In this document: positions 5,716 to 6,721 of the stretch, piece after piece
Layout: each line of letters starts with the position of its first letter
Numbering within the stretch: the first letter of the stretch is position 1
DNA from: an uncultured Collinsella sp.
GTDB lineage: Bacteria > Actinomycetota > Coriobacteriia > Coriobacteriales > Coriobacteriaceae
Assembly (NCBI GenBank): GCA_934675795.1
Contig: CAKURW010000060.1
Coordinates: 1-6,721, forward strand
DNA: 6,721 bases
Direction of reading: 5' to 3'
Program-made: the position numbers and the translations under genes
The notes under the pieces: generated by a model
Told to the model about the DNA's origin: nothing
Seen by the model: the letters and a program-made list of their open reading frames with translations, nothing else
Databases searched by the model: none

Positions 5716-6480
5716 GAACTCCCGTAAGAGCGCGTCTTCCACTTCCCGAAGCGAAAGGGCCCCGCCTCCCTCGGCGGGACGGGTGATCACGATGCAGCGC
5801 GCTCCCACGTCGCGCGCGGCGGCAAGCTTCTCGGCCGTGCCGCCTACGGTTCCCGAGTCCTTGGTCACAAGCCACTGGGCGCCCACCTGCCGAAGCATCG
5901 CCTCGTTGAGCTCGCGGGTGAAGGGCCCCTGCATGCCGATGACATGCGACGGCGAAAACCCCGCGTCGATGCACTTCGTTATAGCACCGGGCAGCGGGAG
6001 CACACGCACGAAGAAGCGCTCCGCGAAATCGGCGACGCGCGTGTAGGGAGCAAGCTCCTTGCTCCCCGTCGTGAGAAGCGCGCGACCCGGGTTCTCGGAG
6101 AGAAAGCGCGCCGCGCAGGCGATCGACGCGACCGGCACGACGCCTTTGGGCAGCGCTTCGACCGGGCGCGCAAGGCGCAGACATCGTGCACCCACGGCGA
6201 GCGAAGCGGCCCGGATGTTGCCGCTTGCGAGCGTAGCGAAGGGGTGCGTGGCGTCGACGACGACGCGCGCGCCGGAAAGCTCGCGCTCCATGTCGGCATC
6301 GTCGAGCCTGCCCGCATGCACCTCGATGCCCGGAAGCTCGCCCAAAAGCTCTCCTCCGTACTCGGTTGCCGCGTAGGCACGGGCGGGGATGCCCGCCCCG
6401 CTCGCCCATTCGCACAGAAGGCGGCCCTCGGTGGTGCCGGCGAAGATGCGCAGCGCCGGCACGGATGCGGGGACCGTCAC
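5707..6480 (-). CDS. cobK: Precorrin-6A (cobalt-precorrin-6A) reductase CobK/CbiJ
   Basis: Reduces a double bond of the corrin macrocycle using NADPH in cobalamin synthesis, just before the steps leading to precorrin-8X. The 257-residue product has the family's length and motifs: FAGTTEGR (13-20), DATHPFA (76-82), TTGSKEL (137-143), IGMQGPFTRELNEA (181-194) and VTKDSGTVGG...EK (205-218). The start is GTG at 6478-6480, overlapping the cbiC stop as GTGA, which indicates translational coupling. The oxygen-dependent (CobK) and oxygen-independent (CbiJ) versions cannot be separated from this sequence; an anaerobic gut actinobacterium would use the latter. GC content is higher than in the + strand genes, and Leu codon CTT is frequent. 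Stop TAG lies inside a strong hairpin. Confidence 0.95.
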   Translation of the reverse strand: MTVPASVPALRIFAGTTEGRLLCEWASGAGIPARAYAATEYGGELLGELPGIEVHAGRLDDADMERELSGARVVVDATHPFATLASGNIRAASLAVGARCLRLARPVEALPKGVVPVASIACAARFLSENPGRALLTTGSKELAPYTRVADFAERFFVRVLPLPGAITKCIDAGFSPSHVIGMQGPFTRELNEAMLRQVGAQWLVTKDSGTVGGTAEKLAAARDVGARCIVITRPAEGGGALSLREVEDALLREFAR

Positions 6481-6721
6481 TTCGCGCCACCCGTGCGCGT
6501 GATCTGGTAGAGCAGCGCGTTCATAATGGCGGCCGCCACGGTCGAGCCGCCCTTGCGACCCCTCGCGACGATGGCCGGCACGCGTCGCGCGAGTAGCTCC
6601 TCTTTCGCCTCGACCACGTTCACAAACCCGACCGGCACCCCAACGACGAGCGCGGGCGCGATCTTCCCCGCGTCCATGAGCTCGGCGAGGCGCAGAAGTG
6701 CTGTGGGAGCGTTGCCGACGG
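6477..6721 (-). CDS. cbiC: Precorrin-8X methylmutase CbiC/CobH, 3' part only
   Basis: Moves the C-11 methyl group to C-12 to give (cobalt-)hydrogenobyrinate. Only the last 80 or so residues lie in the window; the gene runs off the right edge and the reading frame is open up to it. Visible family marks, in order, are VGNAPTALLRL (starting at 6719), PALVVGVPVGFVNVVEAKEEL and the glycine-rich GRKGGSTVAAAIMNALLY near the end. The catalytic His of the family is N-terminal and outside the window. The Met at 6677 is internal, not a start. The gene overlaps cobK by 4 bases and is presumably part of a longer corrin operon to the right. Confidence 0.94.
   Translation of the reverse strand, partial: VGNAPTALLRLAELMDAGKIAPALVVGVPVGFVNVVEAKEELLARRVPAIVARGRKGGSTVAAAIMNALLYQITRTGGAK

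Noticed and set aside
5537..6490. Alternative minus-strand frame (317 codons) over cobK
   Set aside because: Arg/Ala/Gly-rich shadow typical of high-GC DNA; the cobK frame carries all family motifs.
5496..6721. Cobalamin riboswitch near the corrin genes
   Set aside because: No riboswitch-like leader is visible; the 5' end of the operon lies outside the window to the right.

Overview
The window reads as chromosomal DNA of a GC-rich, Gram-positive (monoderm) actinobacterium. The most likely origin is a gut Coriobacteriia member such as Collinsella or a relative. That placement rests on gene content and style: an L,D-transpeptidase with a single N-terminal membrane anchor and peptidoglycan-binding-like repeats, a MacA-like adaptor anchored in the membrane with no outer-membrane partner, AAAGGAG ribosome binding sites and perfect TATAAT -10 boxes in a roughly 60% GC background. 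I cannot confirm the genus from sequence alone.

Layout, left to right. Positions 1-66 may be the last 21 codons of an unrecognised + strand gene. Two compact inverted repeats (14-32 and 81-102) follow; the second is a plausible terminator. A perfect -10 box at 149-154 leads into a 577-residue L,D-transpeptidase (212-1945) that would cross-link peptidoglycan outside the membrane. A 132-base gap holds a 12-bp hairpin whose foot merges with another TATAAT. Then comes a tightly coupled three-gene transporter operon: membrane-fusion/adaptor protein (2078-3511), MacB-type ATPase (3511-4284) and FtsX/MacB-type permease (4281-5495). Stop and start codons overlap at both junctions, so the three parts are probably made in fixed proportion and assemble into one efflux or export complex of the MacAB/YknXYZ type. 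Its substrate cannot be read from the sequence.

The convergent gap at 5496-5706 contains a 77-bp imperfect palindrome (5504-5580) and, further right, a very GC-rich hairpin overlapping the end of the next gene. From there on the minus strand carries cobalamin (corrin ring) genes: the 3' end of cbiC/cobH (precorrin-8X methylmutase, running off the right edge) and a complete cobK/cbiJ (precorrin-6A reductase), overlapping by 4 bases. This block is visibly richer in GC (hand-counted 60-base samples 63-75%) than the genes to its left (52-68%), and the switch falls near the palindrome.

Most of the window is recognisable housekeeping or transport content. I see no convincing new multi-gene system. 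The points that deserve a second look are the 77-bp palindrome, the composition change beside it, and the promoter/hairpin overlap upstream of the transporter operon.
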